Assembly: GCF_023954305.1 (NCBI RefSeq)
Contig: NZ_JAMLIG010000001.1
Location: 3,740,001-3,804,000, forward strand
DNA from: Mesorhizobium sp.
GTDB lineage: Bacteria > Pseudomonadota > Alphaproteobacteria > Rhizobiales > Rhizobiaceae
Length of the DNA stretch: 64,000 nucleotides
Direction of reading: 5' to 3'
The translations under genes and the position numbers were made by a program. Under the pieces are notes generated by a model. It was not told the DNA's origin and made no database searches. It saw only the letters and a list, made by a program, of their open reading frames with translations. Within the stretch, counting starts at the first letter, position 1. Every line of letters starts with the position of its first letter. Shown one piece after another: positions 33,328-42,261 of this stretch.

Positions 33328-34848
33328 ATGAACGCAGCCATGACTTTTTCCAGGTTCCGGCGTGTCGTCGGCGCATCGCTGATCGCCGGCGCCGCCGGTC
33401 TCGTCGCGGTGCCGATGGTGGTGACGCCGGCGCAGGCGCAGCTGGCACGGCCGAACGGACCTGCCTCGGTCGCCGATCTCGCGGAAGGCCTGCTCGAATC
33501 GGTGGTGAATATCTCGACCTCGCAGACGGTCGCTGGAAGCGACGAGCCGGGGGTGAAACCACCCGAACTGCCGGAGGGCTCGCCGTTCCAGGACTTCTTC
33601 GACGACTATTTCAAGAACCGTCGCGAAGAGGGCAACGGCGGCAGCCAGAAAGTCCAGTCGCTCGGCTCCGGTTTCGTGCTGGACGCAGAGGCCGGCATCA
33701 TCGTGACCAACAACCACGTCATCGCCGACGCGGACGAGATCGAAATCAACTTCTCCGACGGATCGAAGCTGAAGGCGACGCTGAAAGGCCGCGACACCAA
33801 GACCGACATCGCAGTGCTCGAAGTCGACCCGACGCTGAAGAAGCTCAAGGCCGTCAAGTTCGGCGATTCCGACAAGGTGCGCGTCGGAGACTGGGTGATG
33901 GCGATCGGCAACCCGTTCGGCCTCGGCGGCACGGTGACCGTCGGCATCGTCTCGGCACGCAACCGCGACATCAATGCCGGACCCTATGACGATTTCATCC
34001 AGACCGACGCCGCGATCAACCGCGGCAATTCGGGCGGGCCGCTGTTCAACATGAACGGCGAGGTGATCGGCATCAATACGGCCATCATTTCGCCGTCCGG
34101 CGGTTCGATCGGCATCGGCTTCTCGATCCCGGCGAAAATGGCGGCGGGCGTGGTCGGCCAGTTGCGCGAGTTCGGCCAGACGTCGCGCGGCTGGCTCGGC
34201 GTGCGAATCCAGGAAGTGTCGGACGAGATCGCCGAAAGCCTCGGCATGAAGACCGCCAAGGGCGCGCTGGTGTCCGGCGTGATCAAGGGCGGGCCGGTCG
34301 ACAACGGCTCGATCCAGGCCGGCGATGTGATCGTCAAGTTCGACGGGCGCGACATCAAGGCGATGAACGACCTGCCGCGCGCGGTGGCCGAAAGCCCGGT
34401 CGGCAAGAGCGTCGAGGTGGTCATCATCCGAGAGGGCAAGGAACAGACCGTGTCGGTGACGCTCGGTCGCCTCGAGGATGGCGAGAAGCTCGCCTCCGCC
34501 GACGAGAACGCCGGAAAACTGGAGCAGGACGAAGATGCGCCGGTGGCGACCGCGAACGTGCTCGGCATGACGGTCGGGGAACTCAACGATGAGCTGCGCA
34601 CGCAGTTCGGCATCTCCAAGGACGTGAGCGGCGTCGTCGTCACCGAGGTCAATCCGAATTCGCCAGCGGCGGAAAAGGGGGTCGTGGCCGGCGACGTGAT
34701 CGCGGAGATCGCGCAGGAATCGGTCTCGACGCCGAAGGACGTGCTCGACCGCATCACCACGCTCAAAGGCCAGGGCCGCAAAAGCGCGCTGCTGATGCTG
34801 GCGTCGAAATCCGGCGAGCTGCGCTTCGTGCCGGTGCCGATGAACTGA
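33328..34848 (+). CDS. degP: Do-family periplasmic serine protease (DegP/HtrA)
   Basis: The 506-residue periplasmic protease/chaperone removes misfolded envelope proteins. It has a signal peptide (~residues 15-38, ending AQAQ) and a trypsin-like domain with His130 (TNNHVIAD), Asp160 (KTDIAVLEV) and Ser235 (RGNSGGPLFN). Two PDZ domains follow (~290-380 and ~410-500). ATG at 33328 is used; an in-frame ATG at 33256 would add 24 residues before the signal. It ends the hflK-hflC-DUF2065-degP block and is followed by a terminator hairpin. Confidence 0.95.
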   Translation: MNAAMTFSRFRRVVGASLIAGAAGLVAVPMVVTPAQAQLARPNGPASVADLAEGLLESVVNISTSQTVAGSDEPGVKPPELPEGSPFQDFFDDYFKNRREEGNGGSQKVQSLGSGFVLDAEAGIIVTNNHVIADADEIEINFSDGSKLKATLKGRDTKTDIAVLEVDPTLKKLKAVKFGDSDKVRVGDWVMAIGNPFGLGGTVTVGIVSARNRDINAGPYDDFIQTDAAINRGNSGGPLFNMNGEVIGINTAIISPSGGSIGIGFSIPAKMAAGVVGQLREFGQTSRGWLGVRIQEVSDEIAESLGMKTAKGALVSGVIKGGPVDNGSIQAGDVIVKFDGRDIKAMNDLPRAVAESPVGKSVEVVIIREGKEQTVSVTLGRLEDGEKLASADENAGKLEQDEDAPVATANVLGMTVGELNDELRTQFGISKDVSGVVVTEVNPNSPAAEKGVVAGDVIAEIAQESVSTPKDVLDRITTLKGQGRKSALLMLASKSGELRFVPVPMN

Positions 34849-34876
34849 GGCGAAAGGCCTTTGGCAAAGCTGCGAG

Positions 34877-34897
34877 GGGAGGCTTCGGCCTCCCTTT
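34877..34897. terminator. Rho-independent terminator after degP, also facing serB
   Basis: GGGAGGC, UUCG loop, GCCTCCC, TTT: a 7-bp G+C-rich stem with the very stable UUCG tetraloop, lying between convergent degP and serB. It can serve both strands. Confidence 0.8.
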
Positions 34898-34910
34898 GGC
34901 TTCGCGGAGC

Positions 34911-35801
34911 TCAGTCGCGGAATTCGGACCGGCGGTATCCCTGCAGGTAGAGCAGCGCGGTCAGGTCGCCGTGGTCGATACGGATCCGGGCCTGGGCGGC
35001 GACCGCCGGCTTGGCGTGAAGCGCGACCCCTGTGCCGGCGAGGCGCAGCATGTCCAGATCGTTGGCGCCGTCGCCGACGGCGATCGCCTGCGCCGGCGAG
35101 ATGCCCAGGCGGGCCGAGATGGACAGGAGGGCTTCCGCCTTCGCGGCGCGGCCGAGGATCGGCTCGGCGACGGTGCCGGCGAGCCGGCCCTCGGCTTCGT
35201 GAAGAACGTTGGCGATGTTCTCGTCAAAGCCGATCATCGCCGCCACCGGACCGGTGAAGACGGTAAAGCCGCCGGACACGAGTGCGGTCCAGGCGCCGTT
35301 GGCGCGCATGGTGCCCACCAGCGCTCTGCCGCCGGACGCCAGCGTGATGCGGCTGGCGATCACCTCGCCGACGACGCTCGCCGGCAGGCCTTTCAGCAGC
35401 GCGACGCGCTCGCGCAGCGCCGGCTCGAAGGCGATCTCGCCATTCATGGAGCGGGCCGTGATCGCAGCTACGTGCGCCTTGAGCCCGACCAGATCGGCGA
35501 GTTCGTCGATGCACTCCTGGTCGATCATCGTCGAATCCATGTCGGCAATCAGCAGTTGCTTCCGGCGATTGCTTACCTCCTGAACTGCTATGTCGACCGC
35601 AGCGCCGGACAGGGCGAAGGCGATTAGCTCGGCGGATCGGGCCGGGTCAGCCCCGTCCGGCAGGGCAATGTCGCAGGCGATGTTCTCGGCCAGCCAGTCC
35701 GGCGCGCTTGCGCCGACGGCGCGGCAAGCGCTATTCGCGAGGTCCGCAAAGAGCGCGGGCCGCGAGGGATGCGAGATCAGGGTGGCAACGAAAGACGTCA
35801 T
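34911..35801 (-). CDS. serB: Phosphoserine phosphatase
   Basis: The 296-residue HAD-family enzyme performs the last step of serine synthesis. HAD motifs are DMDSTMIDQE (motif I with nucleophile Asp), ALVSGGFTVF (motif II), and GDGANDLDML (motif IV). The ~80-residue N-terminal part is the regulatory extension usual in Rhizobiales. ATG at 35801 is chosen; the frame is open to 35879 but that would run deep into miaA. The 5' ends of serB and miaA overlap by 20 bp. Confidence 0.95.
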   Translation of the reverse strand: MTSFVATLISHPSRPALFADLANSACRAVGASAPDWLAENIACDIALPDGADPARSAELIAFALSGAAVDIAVQEVSNRRKQLLIADMDSTMIDQECIDELADLVGLKAHVAAITARSMNGEIAFEPALRERVALLKGLPASVVGEVIASRITLASGGRALVGTMRANGAWTALVSGGFTVFTGPVAAMIGFDENIANVLHEAEGRLAGTVAEPILGRAAKAEALLSISARLGISPAQAIAVGDGANDLDMLRLAGTGVALHAKPAVAAQARIRIDHGDLTALLYLQGYRRSEFRD

Positions 35802-36765
35802 AGGGGATTCCGGCGCGGCGGGCGGCGGACTGCCGCTCAGGGGCGCGGTCCTGATAGCGGGACCGACGGCGAGCGGCAAGTCGGCGCTGGCGCTCGAGAT
35901 CGCGCAGCTGACCGGCGGCGCGATCGTGAATGCCGATTCGATGCAGGTCTACGACGTCTTGCGGGTGTTGACGGCAAGACCGGAAGCCGAGGACCTGCGC
36001 GCGGCGCCGCACCATCTCTACGGGCATGTCCATCCGTCGGTGCCCTATTCGACCGGCGAATGGACACGAGATGTGGAGAGACTGGCCGCGAGCGGCCACC
36101 TTGAGGGACGGCGTGCGATTTTCGTCGGCGGAACGGGGCTTTACTTCCGTGCCCTGCTTGGCGGGCTCTCGGCGATGCCCGACATTCCGCCGGCGATCCG
36201 GGAAAGCTGGCGCGACCGGCTCTCGCGGGGCGGCCCGGCAGAACTGCACGCGATCCTCGCCAAGCGCGATCCGCAAACGGCGTCCGCGCTGCGGCCGACC
36301 GATGGGCAGAGGATCGCCCGCGCGCTCGAGGTCCTGGATGCGTCGGGACGATCGATCCGGCACTGGCAGAAGCAATCGTCCGCACCGCTGGTCGATCCGG
36401 CATCGGCGACCTGTCTGGTCATCGATATCGACCGGGCGCTGCTGCACCGCCGCATCGACGAGCGGGTCGAGCGGATGGTGGAGCAGGGGGCGGTCGACGA
36501 GGTGCGCCGCGTCCGCTCGCTCGGACTCGATCCGGCGCTTCCGGCGATGAAGGCGATCGGCGTGCCGGAGTTCGGTGCGTTCCTGGACGGGACGAGCACT
36601 CTCGAAGAGGCGGTCTCGAAGGTTCAGGCGGCAACCCGCCAGTATGCCAAGCGACAACTCACGTGGTTTCGCAACCAGCTTGGGCCAGAGTGGACCAGGC
36701 ATTCCGCGAGCGCGCCGGGTCAATTGGGGGCCGCACTCTCAGATAATAAAGCTTTGTTGACCTAA
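35782..36765 (+). CDS. miaA: tRNA dimethylallyltransferase
   Basis: The 327-residue enzyme adds the dimethylallyl group to A37 of tRNAs reading U-starting codons. Seen are the P-loop GPTASGKSALA, NADSMQVYDVL, the SVPYSTGEW block, FVGGTGLYFRALL, and KRQLTWFRNQ near the C-terminus. The start is judged to be GTG at 35782, the only ordinary start codon near the P-loop; upstream ATGs lie inside serB. Divergent overlap with serB means each promoter lies within the other coding region. Confidence 0.92.
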   Translation: MATKDVIGDSGAAGGGLPLRGAVLIAGPTASGKSALALEIAQLTGGAIVNADSMQVYDVLRVLTARPEAEDLRAAPHHLYGHVHPSVPYSTGEWTRDVERLAASGHLEGRRAIFVGGTGLYFRALLGGLSAMPDIPPAIRESWRDRLSRGGPAELHAILAKRDPQTASALRPTDGQRIARALEVLDASGRSIRHWQKQSSAPLVDPASATCLVIDIDRALLHRRIDERVERMVEQGAVDEVRRVRSLGLDPALPAMKAIGVPEFGAFLDGTSTLEEAVSKVQAATRQYAKRQLTWFRNQLGPEWTRHSASAPGQLGAALSDNKALLT

Positions 36766-36853
36766 AGGCACTTATTCTAGCGGAGGTTGTGGCTTTAGGT
36801 GTTGCGAACCGGGCGGTTTGAAATAGAAAGGGGCGGCGTTGCCTGAGGGGATA

Positions 36854-37645
36854 ATGCGTTTCCATAAATCGGAATCGGCATTTTTCGTGTTCATCGCGCT
36901 GGTGCTCGTCGCCGGCGCCGGCCTCGCTTACGGCTACTCGATTCTGGGCGAGGCGGGCGACTCGCGCGATCCGATGGAACTCGGGGGCTACCTGGTCACG
37001 CTGGGGCGCATCATCTTCGCTACCGGCGTTCTGCTGGCCACCGCGAACATCTTCGGCATCTTCTTCATCTATCCGCTGATCCGCAAGCAGGTGCGCGAGG
37101 AAGGCAAGCTGCGCGCGATGACCGAATCGCTCAGCGCGCGCTCGGTGACGCTCGAGCACGCGGCGTTGACGGACGGCCTCACCGGCATGCAGAACCGGCG
37201 CTATTTCGACGACGCGCTGCGCGAATATCTCGAGGAGTTCCGACGCATCGGCAAGCCGGTCGGGCTCCTGCTCCTCGACCTCGACCATTTCAAGTCGGTC
37301 AACGACACGCACGGGCACGACGTCGGCGACGAAGTGCTGCGGGTCGTGGCCGGCTGCCTGCGCGAATTCACCCGCTACCACGACGTGGTGGCGCGGCTCG
37401 GCGGCGAGGAATTTGCCGTTGTCGCGCCGAACATGGACACGGACATGCTGATCAAGCTGGCCGAGCGGATCCGCAAGGCGATCGCGGCGCTGACCGTCAC
37501 CACCGGAAACGTCCGTCTGCGGGTGACGACGAGCATCGGTATCGCGATCTGGGACGGCAAGGAGAACGCCGAGCAGTTCTATCGCCGCGCTGACCGCATG
37601 CTCTACGAGGCGAAGCGGCTCGGGCGGAACAGGGTCTGTGCGTAG
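36854..37645 (+). CDS. Membrane-bound diguanylate cyclase (GGDEF)
   Basis: The 263-residue cyclase makes c-di-GMP from two GTP. Two membrane helices (residues ~8-30 and ~44-75) and a short linker precede the GGDEF domain, which starts DGLTGMQNRRYFDD. The active loop reads GGEEF (near 183-187). An RxxD inhibitory site (RYHD) sits exactly five residues before it, so product inhibition is expected. No other input domain. ATG at 36854 follows TGAGGGG. Two PilZ proteins at 56.9-57.6 kb are possible receivers. Confidence 0.93.
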   Translation: MRFHKSESAFFVFIALVLVAGAGLAYGYSILGEAGDSRDPMELGGYLVTLGRIIFATGVLLATANIFGIFFIYPLIRKQVREEGKLRAMTESLSARSVTLEHAALTDGLTGMQNRRYFDDALREYLEEFRRIGKPVGLLLLDLDHFKSVNDTHGHDVGDEVLRVVAGCLREFTRYHDVVARLGGEEFAVVAPNMDTDMLIKLAERIRKAIAALTVTTGNVRLRVTTSIGIAIWDGKENAEQFYRRADRMLYEAKRLGRNRVCA

Positions 37646-37659
37646 GATTAGGGGAACAG

Positions 37660-37752
37660 GGGAGTAGGGCAGTAAGGCAATAGGGAAAAATGAAGGGAAC
37701 TCGCAGGCCGCGTTCGCCCGCCGCCCTTTCCTACCGCCTACTGCCCTACTGC
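37660..37752. repeat. Imperfect inverted repeat between convergent genes
   Basis: GGAGTAGGGCAGTAAGGCAA and on the left faces CCTACTGCCCTACTGCCTAC on the right across ~35 nt, with short AGTAGGGC-type units repeated inside each arm. It lies between the cyclase and HerA stops and probably works as a two-way terminator. It is not a CRISPR array: units are short and unspaced. Confidence 0.65.
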
Positions 37753-39570
37753 CTACCCGAACAACCTTCCGTCGGACCGGCGCTGAAGGATGGGCTCCTC
37801 GACATAGGGCGACAGCCGCGCCAGGCTGGGGCGTTGCTCGGGCCCGCCCGCGCCGGGTGAGGCAGGCGCGCTCGGCCCGAACCAGACGTCGTCAGCAGAC
37901 GTATCGCGGCCGCCATTGCGCATCCGCTCGACGATCGAATTGAGGTCGAAATCGCCCTGTTCCGCGATCTCCGGCTCGGTGCGGTCGCGTGTGGCGGAGC
38001 CGGGAATGTAGCGGCGATCCAGTATCTCGAACTTCATGCGCATGGTGGCGGCGACGCCGTCGCCGAAGGTGATCGCTTCGCGCTGACCCATCGAGGACAG
38101 GAAGGCGAGGGCGGAGGCGGATGCGTCGGAGATGGCGGAACGGATGATCGCCTGGTCCTGCTCGTTGGGCAGGCGCATGGCGAAGACGGTCGAGCATTGC
38201 GAAAAGATGGTCGGGTCGAGTTCTCCCGGGCGCTGTGTGACCACGCCGAGATAGCAGCCGTATTTGCGGCCTTCCTTGGCGATGCGGGCGAGTGCGTGCC
38301 GCGTCGGCGCGAAGCCCATCCGCGGGTCGACCGGCATGTAGCGATGCGCTTCCTCGCACAGGACCAGCAATTCGATGTTGCCTCTGCCCCACAATGTCAG
38401 GTCGAAGGCGATCCGCGCCAGAACCGAGCAGACCGAGTTCACGACTTCCGAGGGCATGCCGGCCATGTGGAAGCAGGTCACCGGCTTGCCCTGCGTAGGA
38501 ATGCGGAAGATGCGGCCGATCGCCGAGGTGATGTTGTCCTCGATGATCCGGGCGCCGAACATGAAGCGGAAACGCGGATCGCGGATTGCGCTGTCGAGCC
38601 GCTGCCGCAGCGAGCGGTAGACGGGCCGCAGATCCTTGCTGTCCAGCAGGCCGACGCGGTCGTCCATGATGCGCATGAGGTCGGCCATCCGATAGGGGAT
38701 GGGCGTGTCGGCGGTGATGCCGCCCGCCTCCACGCTGCGCCGCAGCGATACGCCGCCTGCGCCACGGTGCTCGGCCTTGGCCGCGGGTATGAGGTCGCGC
38801 AGCAGTTCGACCTCCTCCGGTATCGGGTCGCGGCCGTGATACAGGACCTCGATCAGTTCCTCGAGCCGGAACATCCAGAAGGGGAGGTCGAGCGTATCCG
38901 AATCGAGCGTGATCGCGAGGTCGGGAAAGGCACTGGCGAACTCGTTGTGCGGATCAAGGATCAGGACGCGCAGGTTCGGGCGGACCTCGATCGCCTTGTG
39001 AAGCAGGAGCGACACGGCGCTCGACTTGCCGACGCCGGTGGAGCCCACGACGGCGAAGTGGCGGTTGAGCGTGCGCCCCATTGCGATATGCGCCTCGATG
39101 CTTTCATCTTGCGAGAGATGGCCGATCGGAACGGCGTCGCGGCCGCCGATCGCATAGATCGCCGCAAGGTCGCGCTGCCTGATGCGATGCGCGATCGCGC
39201 CGATATGCGGATATTGCGCGATGCCGCGGTCGAACGTCGGCGGCGACCCGTCTTCGCCGTCGCGGACCTCGCCGATCAGGTCGACATGCACGAGCATGCG
39301 GTTCTCGCCGTCCTCGTGCCAATTGCCGTCGACGTGAACGTCGTGGACCAGCCCGACGGTGCGGGTATTGGCGAGGCTTATCGAAATGAACTTGCCGACC
39401 GACCATTGGCCGGCCTCCTGGCTCTTGTTGCCGGCAGCCGTGGTCGCGATCGTGGCATGTGCGCCGTCGCACTGGATGACGTGGCCGAGAATTCGAGCGG
39501 CCTCCTGCGCGGCATCGCGGACGATTTGTCCGGCAGGCTCGCGTGCTTCGCTTTCACGGTCAATAAACAT
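37753..39570 (-). CDS. HerA-like DUF87 ATPase
   Basis: The 605-residue protein belongs to the HerA/FtsK ATPase clade. A HAS-barrel-like N-terminal domain occupies ~1-165. Walker A is GSTGVGKSSAVSLLL, then ILDPHNEFAS, Walker B is LLVLCEEAHRYMP, and later GVVTQRPGELDPTIFSQC. HerA ATPases pump DNA and usually work with a NurA nuclease; no nurA is visible here. A single-gene unit conserved in alphaproteobacteria is likely. The Arg/Pro tail after residue 540 looks unstructured. Confidence 0.88.
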   Translation of the reverse strand: MFIDRESEAREPAGQIVRDAAQEAARILGHVIQCDGAHATIATTAAGNKSQEAGQWSVGKFISISLANTRTVGLVHDVHVDGNWHEDGENRMLVHVDLIGEVRDGEDGSPPTFDRGIAQYPHIGAIAHRIRQRDLAAIYAIGGRDAVPIGHLSQDESIEAHIAMGRTLNRHFAVVGSTGVGKSSAVSLLLHKAIEVRPNLRVLILDPHNEFASAFPDLAITLDSDTLDLPFWMFRLEELIEVLYHGRDPIPEEVELLRDLIPAAKAEHRGAGGVSLRRSVEAGGITADTPIPYRMADLMRIMDDRVGLLDSKDLRPVYRSLRQRLDSAIRDPRFRFMFGARIIEDNITSAIGRIFRIPTQGKPVTCFHMAGMPSEVVNSVCSVLARIAFDLTLWGRGNIELLVLCEEAHRYMPVDPRMGFAPTRHALARIAKEGRKYGCYLGVVTQRPGELDPTIFSQCSTVFAMRLPNEQDQAIIRSAISDASASALAFLSSMGQREAITFGDGVAATMRMKFEILDRRYIPGSATRDRTEPEIAEQGDFDLNSIVERMRNGGRDTSADDVWFGPSAPASPGAGGPEQRPSLARLSPYVEEPILQRRSDGRLFG

Positions 39571-39684
39571 CGAGGCACCCCTATTCCCCCGCTCCTTCTA
39601 AACGAACGGGGTTAAGTCCGTGTGATGACGCTTGGTTGACGGGCGGTGAACGAATTGCCTCGCATTTCCATCCGGGCGGACTCT

Positions 39685-39709
39685 GGAACCGGGCGCCGGT
39701 GCGGGCGTT
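39685..39709 (+). promoter_or_regulatory. EcfG-type general stress promoter
   Basis: GGAAC (39685-39689), 16 nt, then CGTT (39706-39709): an exact match to the alphaproteobacterial EcfG consensus, 37 nt ahead of the DUF1236 start. Confidence 0.75.
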
Positions 39710-39745
39710 TGTCCCCAGGGGCTAACACATACGAGGAGTAACCCG

Positions 39746-40174
39746 ATGTTGAAGAAGCTTATCTTTGCAACCGCCCTGGCGGGATCCTTTGCCGCCACGG
39801 CCATCGCCCAGGAGGCGCCCTCGCAGACGACCGAGGAAGTGAAGAACCAGAAATTCGAGACCGGCGCTGGCGCTGTGACCGGTGCGGCCGCGGGCGCGGT
39901 GGTCGGCGGACCTGTCGGCGCGGTGGTCGGCGGAGTCGCGGGTGCCGCGATCGGTGCGGCGACCTCGGTCCCCGAGCCGGCTCGCGAATACGTCGTTGCC
40001 AATCCGGTCGAGCCGGTGGTGATCGAGGAGAAGGTGGCCGTAGGCACGGTGATACCCCAGACCGTGGTGATTCACGAGATTCCCGATGCGCCTGAATTCG
40101 GCTATGTCTATGTCGACAGCGGGCCGGTTGTCGTGAAAAAGCAGACCCGCGAGGTTGTCTTCATCAACGGCTAA
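39746..40174 (+). CDS. Exported DUF1236 protein with glycine zipper
   Basis: The 142-residue exported protein has a signal peptide (KKLIFATALAGSFAATAIAQ). A glycine-zipper segment follows (GAVTGAAAGAVVGGPVGAVV, residues ~40-70) that may sit in or across a membrane. The C-terminal part fits DUF1236 (IPQTVVIHEIPD, YVYVDSGPVVV, TREVVFI). It has GAGGAG upstream, an EcfG-type promoter and its own terminator, so it is a single-gene stress-response unit. The function is unknown. Confidence 0.88.
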   Translation: MLKKLIFATALAGSFAATAIAQEAPSQTTEEVKNQKFETGAGAVTGAAAGAVVGGPVGAVVGGVAGAAIGAATSVPEPAREYVVANPVEPVVIEEKVAVGTVIPQTVVIHEIPDAPEFGYVYVDSGPVVVKKQTREVVFING

Positions 40175-40199
40175 CCGGAAGCCCAGGAGATGCGGCCCG

Positions 40200-40224
40200 A
40201 AAGGCTCCCCCGCGGGGAGCCTTT
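40200..40224 (+). terminator. Terminator of the DUF1236 gene
   Basis: AAAGGCTCCCC (40200-40210), 3-nt loop, GGGGAGCCTTT (40214-40224): a perfect 11-bp stem starting 25 bp after the stop codon. Confidence 0.8.
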
Positions 40225-40250
40225 CGTGTCAAAGGGGCGCGGAATCCCGA

Positions 40251-40279
40251 TTGACGCCAGTGCCGGTGCGCACTATGGT
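40251..40279 (+). promoter_or_regulatory. Likely promoter of the ilvB leader
   Basis: TTGACG (40251-40256), 17-nt spacer, TATGGT (40274-40279). Transcription would start about 40286, practically at the ATG of the leader peptide (40288), implying a leaderless or near-leaderless leader mRNA. Confidence 0.6.
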
Positions 40280-40287
40280 CCGCCCCG

Positions 40288-40341
40288 ATGAAACAGGCAC
40301 TCATTCTCGTAGTAGGTCGGCGCGTGGGCAAGGCGGTGTAA
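40288..40341 (+). CDS. ilv leader peptide (attenuation)
   Basis: ATG...TAA encodes MKQALILVVGRRVGKAV, 17 residues of which seven are Leu, Ile or Val, five of them in the run LILVV. A terminator hairpin follows at 40373-40397. This is the layout of ribosome-mediated attenuation: shortage of branched-chain aminoacyl-tRNA stalls the ribosome and prevents termination before ilvB. A GGCGGT/ACCGCC stem (40333-40347) spans the stop codon and may be part of the alternative structure. The frame is too short for gene finders; the call rests on composition and position. Confidence 0.8.
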   Translation: MKQALILVVGRRVGKAV

Positions 40342-40372
40342 CCGCCGGGCGAAAGCACCCCATGCGCCAGCG

Positions 40373-40397
40373 AGGCTCCCTTCCGGGGGCCTTTTTT
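40373..40397 (+). terminator. Attenuator terminator upstream of ilvB
   Basis: AGGCTCCC pairs with GGGGGCCT (one G-U pair) around a TTCC loop, followed by a run of six T. It lies 32 nt after the leader-peptide stop and 67 nt before ilvB. Confidence 0.82.
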
Positions 40398-40463
40398 ATT
40401 GCCTCCGATCCCGATAAACGACCACCACCCACGCCGCAGCGGCACATTGAACGGACGACGACC

Positions 40464-42251
40464 ATGAACAAGGCGACGCAGGAAACCGGACGACGCGAGA
40501 TGACGGGCGCGGAGATGGTGGTCCAGGCCCTCAGGGACAATGGGGTCGAACACCTGTTCGGCTATCCCGGCGGGGCCGTCCTGCCGATCTATGACGAATT
40601 GTTCCAGCAGGACGATATCCAGCACATCCTGGTGCGGCACGAGCAGGGGGCGGGGCATGCGGCCGAGGGCTATGCGCGCTCAACCGGCAAGCCGGGTGTC
40701 TTTCTGGTCACCTCGGGGCCAGGGGCGACCAATGCGGTGACGCCGCTGCAGGACGCGTTGATGGATTCGATCCCGCTCGTGTGCATCACCGGCCAGGTTC
40801 CGACAACTCTGATCGGCTCCGACGCCTTCCAGGAATGCGATACGGTCGGCATCACGCGGCCCTGCACCAAGCACAACTGGCTGGTGAAGGACGTGAACGA
40901 ACTCGCCCGCATCCTGCACGAGGCATTCCATGTGGCGACGACCGGCCGGCCCGGCCCCGTCGTGGTCGACATTCCGAAAGACGTGCAGTTTGCGAAGGGC
41001 ATCTATACGCCGCCGCAGACCGCACCCCGCACCTCCTATCAGCCGAAGCTGCAGGGCGACCTGGAAAAGATCAAGGCAGCCGTCGCGATGATGGCGAGTG
41101 CCAAGCGGCCGATCATCTATTCCGGCGGCGGCGTCGTGAACTCCGGGCCGGAGGCGAGCCACCTGTTGCGCGAGCTGGTCGACCTGACCGGCTTCCCCAT
41201 CACCTCGACCCTGATGGGCCTCGGCGCCTATCCGGCGTCTGGCAAGAACTGGCTCGGCATGCTCGGCATGCACGGCTCCTACGAGGCCAACATGGCCATG
41301 CACGATTGCGACGTGATGGTCTGCATCGGCGCGCGCTTCGACGACCGCATCACCGGTCGGCTGAACGCCTTTTCGCCCAATTCGCGGAAGATCCACATCG
41401 ACATCGATCCGTCCTCGATCAACAAGAACGTCCATGCCGAAATCGGCATTCTGGGGGATGCCGGCCGCGTGCTGGAGGATATGGTGCGGCTGTGGCGGGC
41501 CACCGCCAAAGCCGACAAGAAGGAACTCTATCCCTGGTGGGAGCAGATCGCCCGCTGGCGCGCGCGCGACTCGTTCGCCTTCAAGAACAGCAACGACGTG
41601 ATCATGCCGCAATACGCGATCCAGCGGCTCTACGAGGCGACCAAGGGCCGAGATACCTACATCACCACCGAGGTTGGCCAGCACCAGATGTGGGCCGCCC
41701 AGCACTTCCACTTCGACAGGCCGAACCGCTGGATGACGTCGGGCGGGCTCGGCACGATGGGCTACGGCCTGCCGGCGGCGCTGGGCGTGCAGATCGCGCA
41801 TCCGAACGCGCTCGTCATCGACATCGCGGGCGACGCCTCGGTGCAGATGACGATGCAGGAGATGAGCTGCGCGGTGCAGTACAACGCGCCGATCAAGATC
41901 TTCATCCTCAACAACCAGTATATGGGCATGGTGCGCCAATGGCAGCAGCTCCTGCACGGCAACCGGCTGTCGCACTCCTATACCGAAGCGATGCCGGACT
42001 TCGTGCTGATGGCGCAGGCCTTCGGCGCGCACGGCATCCGTTGCGAGAAGCCCGGAGATCTCGACGACGCCATCCAGGAGATGATCGACGTCAAGAAGCC
42101 GGTGATCTTCGACTGCCGCGTCGCCAACCTCGCCAACTGTTTCCCGATGATCCCATCCGGCAAGGCTCACAACGAGATGCTTTTGCCCGACGAGGCGACG
42201 GACGAAGCCGTGGCCAACGCGATCGACGCGAAGGGCAGGGAGCTGGTGTGA
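40464..42251 (+). CDS. ilvB: Acetolactate synthase large subunit
   Basis: The 595-residue ThDP enzyme makes acetolactate or acetohydroxybutyrate, the first shared step of valine, leucine and isoleucine synthesis. Seen are the catalytic Glu in RHEQGAGHAAEGYA, TSGPGATNAVT, the FAD-binding middle domain with RFDDRITG, and the ThDP/Mg site IAGDASVQMTMQEM to NNQYMGMVRQW. ATG at 40464 gives MNKATQETGRREMTG; the frame is open upstream through the attenuator but not coding. A toxin-antitoxin pair separates it from its regulatory subunit. Confidence 0.97.
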   Translation: MNKATQETGRREMTGAEMVVQALRDNGVEHLFGYPGGAVLPIYDELFQQDDIQHILVRHEQGAGHAAEGYARSTGKPGVFLVTSGPGATNAVTPLQDALMDSIPLVCITGQVPTTLIGSDAFQECDTVGITRPCTKHNWLVKDVNELARILHEAFHVATTGRPGPVVVDIPKDVQFAKGIYTPPQTAPRTSYQPKLQGDLEKIKAAVAMMASAKRPIIYSGGGVVNSGPEASHLLRELVDLTGFPITSTLMGLGAYPASGKNWLGMLGMHGSYEANMAMHDCDVMVCIGARFDDRITGRLNAFSPNSRKIHIDIDPSSINKNVHAEIGILGDAGRVLEDMVRLWRATAKADKKELYPWWEQIARWRARDSFAFKNSNDVIMPQYAIQRLYEATKGRDTYITTEVGQHQMWAAQHFHFDRPNRWMTSGGLGTMGYGLPAALGVQIAHPNALVIDIAGDASVQMTMQEMSCAVQYNAPIKIFILNNQYMGMVRQWQQLLHGNRLSHSYTEAMPDFVLMAQAFGAHGIRCEKPGDLDDAIQEMIDVKKPVIFDCRVANLANCFPMIPSGKAHNEMLLPDEATDEAVANAIDAKGRELV

Positions 42252-42261
42252 TTGAAGTAAG

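Noticed and set aside
37646..37752. Short repeated AGTAGGGC-type units as a CRISPR array
   Set aside because: Units are under 12 bp without regular spacers, and the whole is an inverted repeat between convergent genes.
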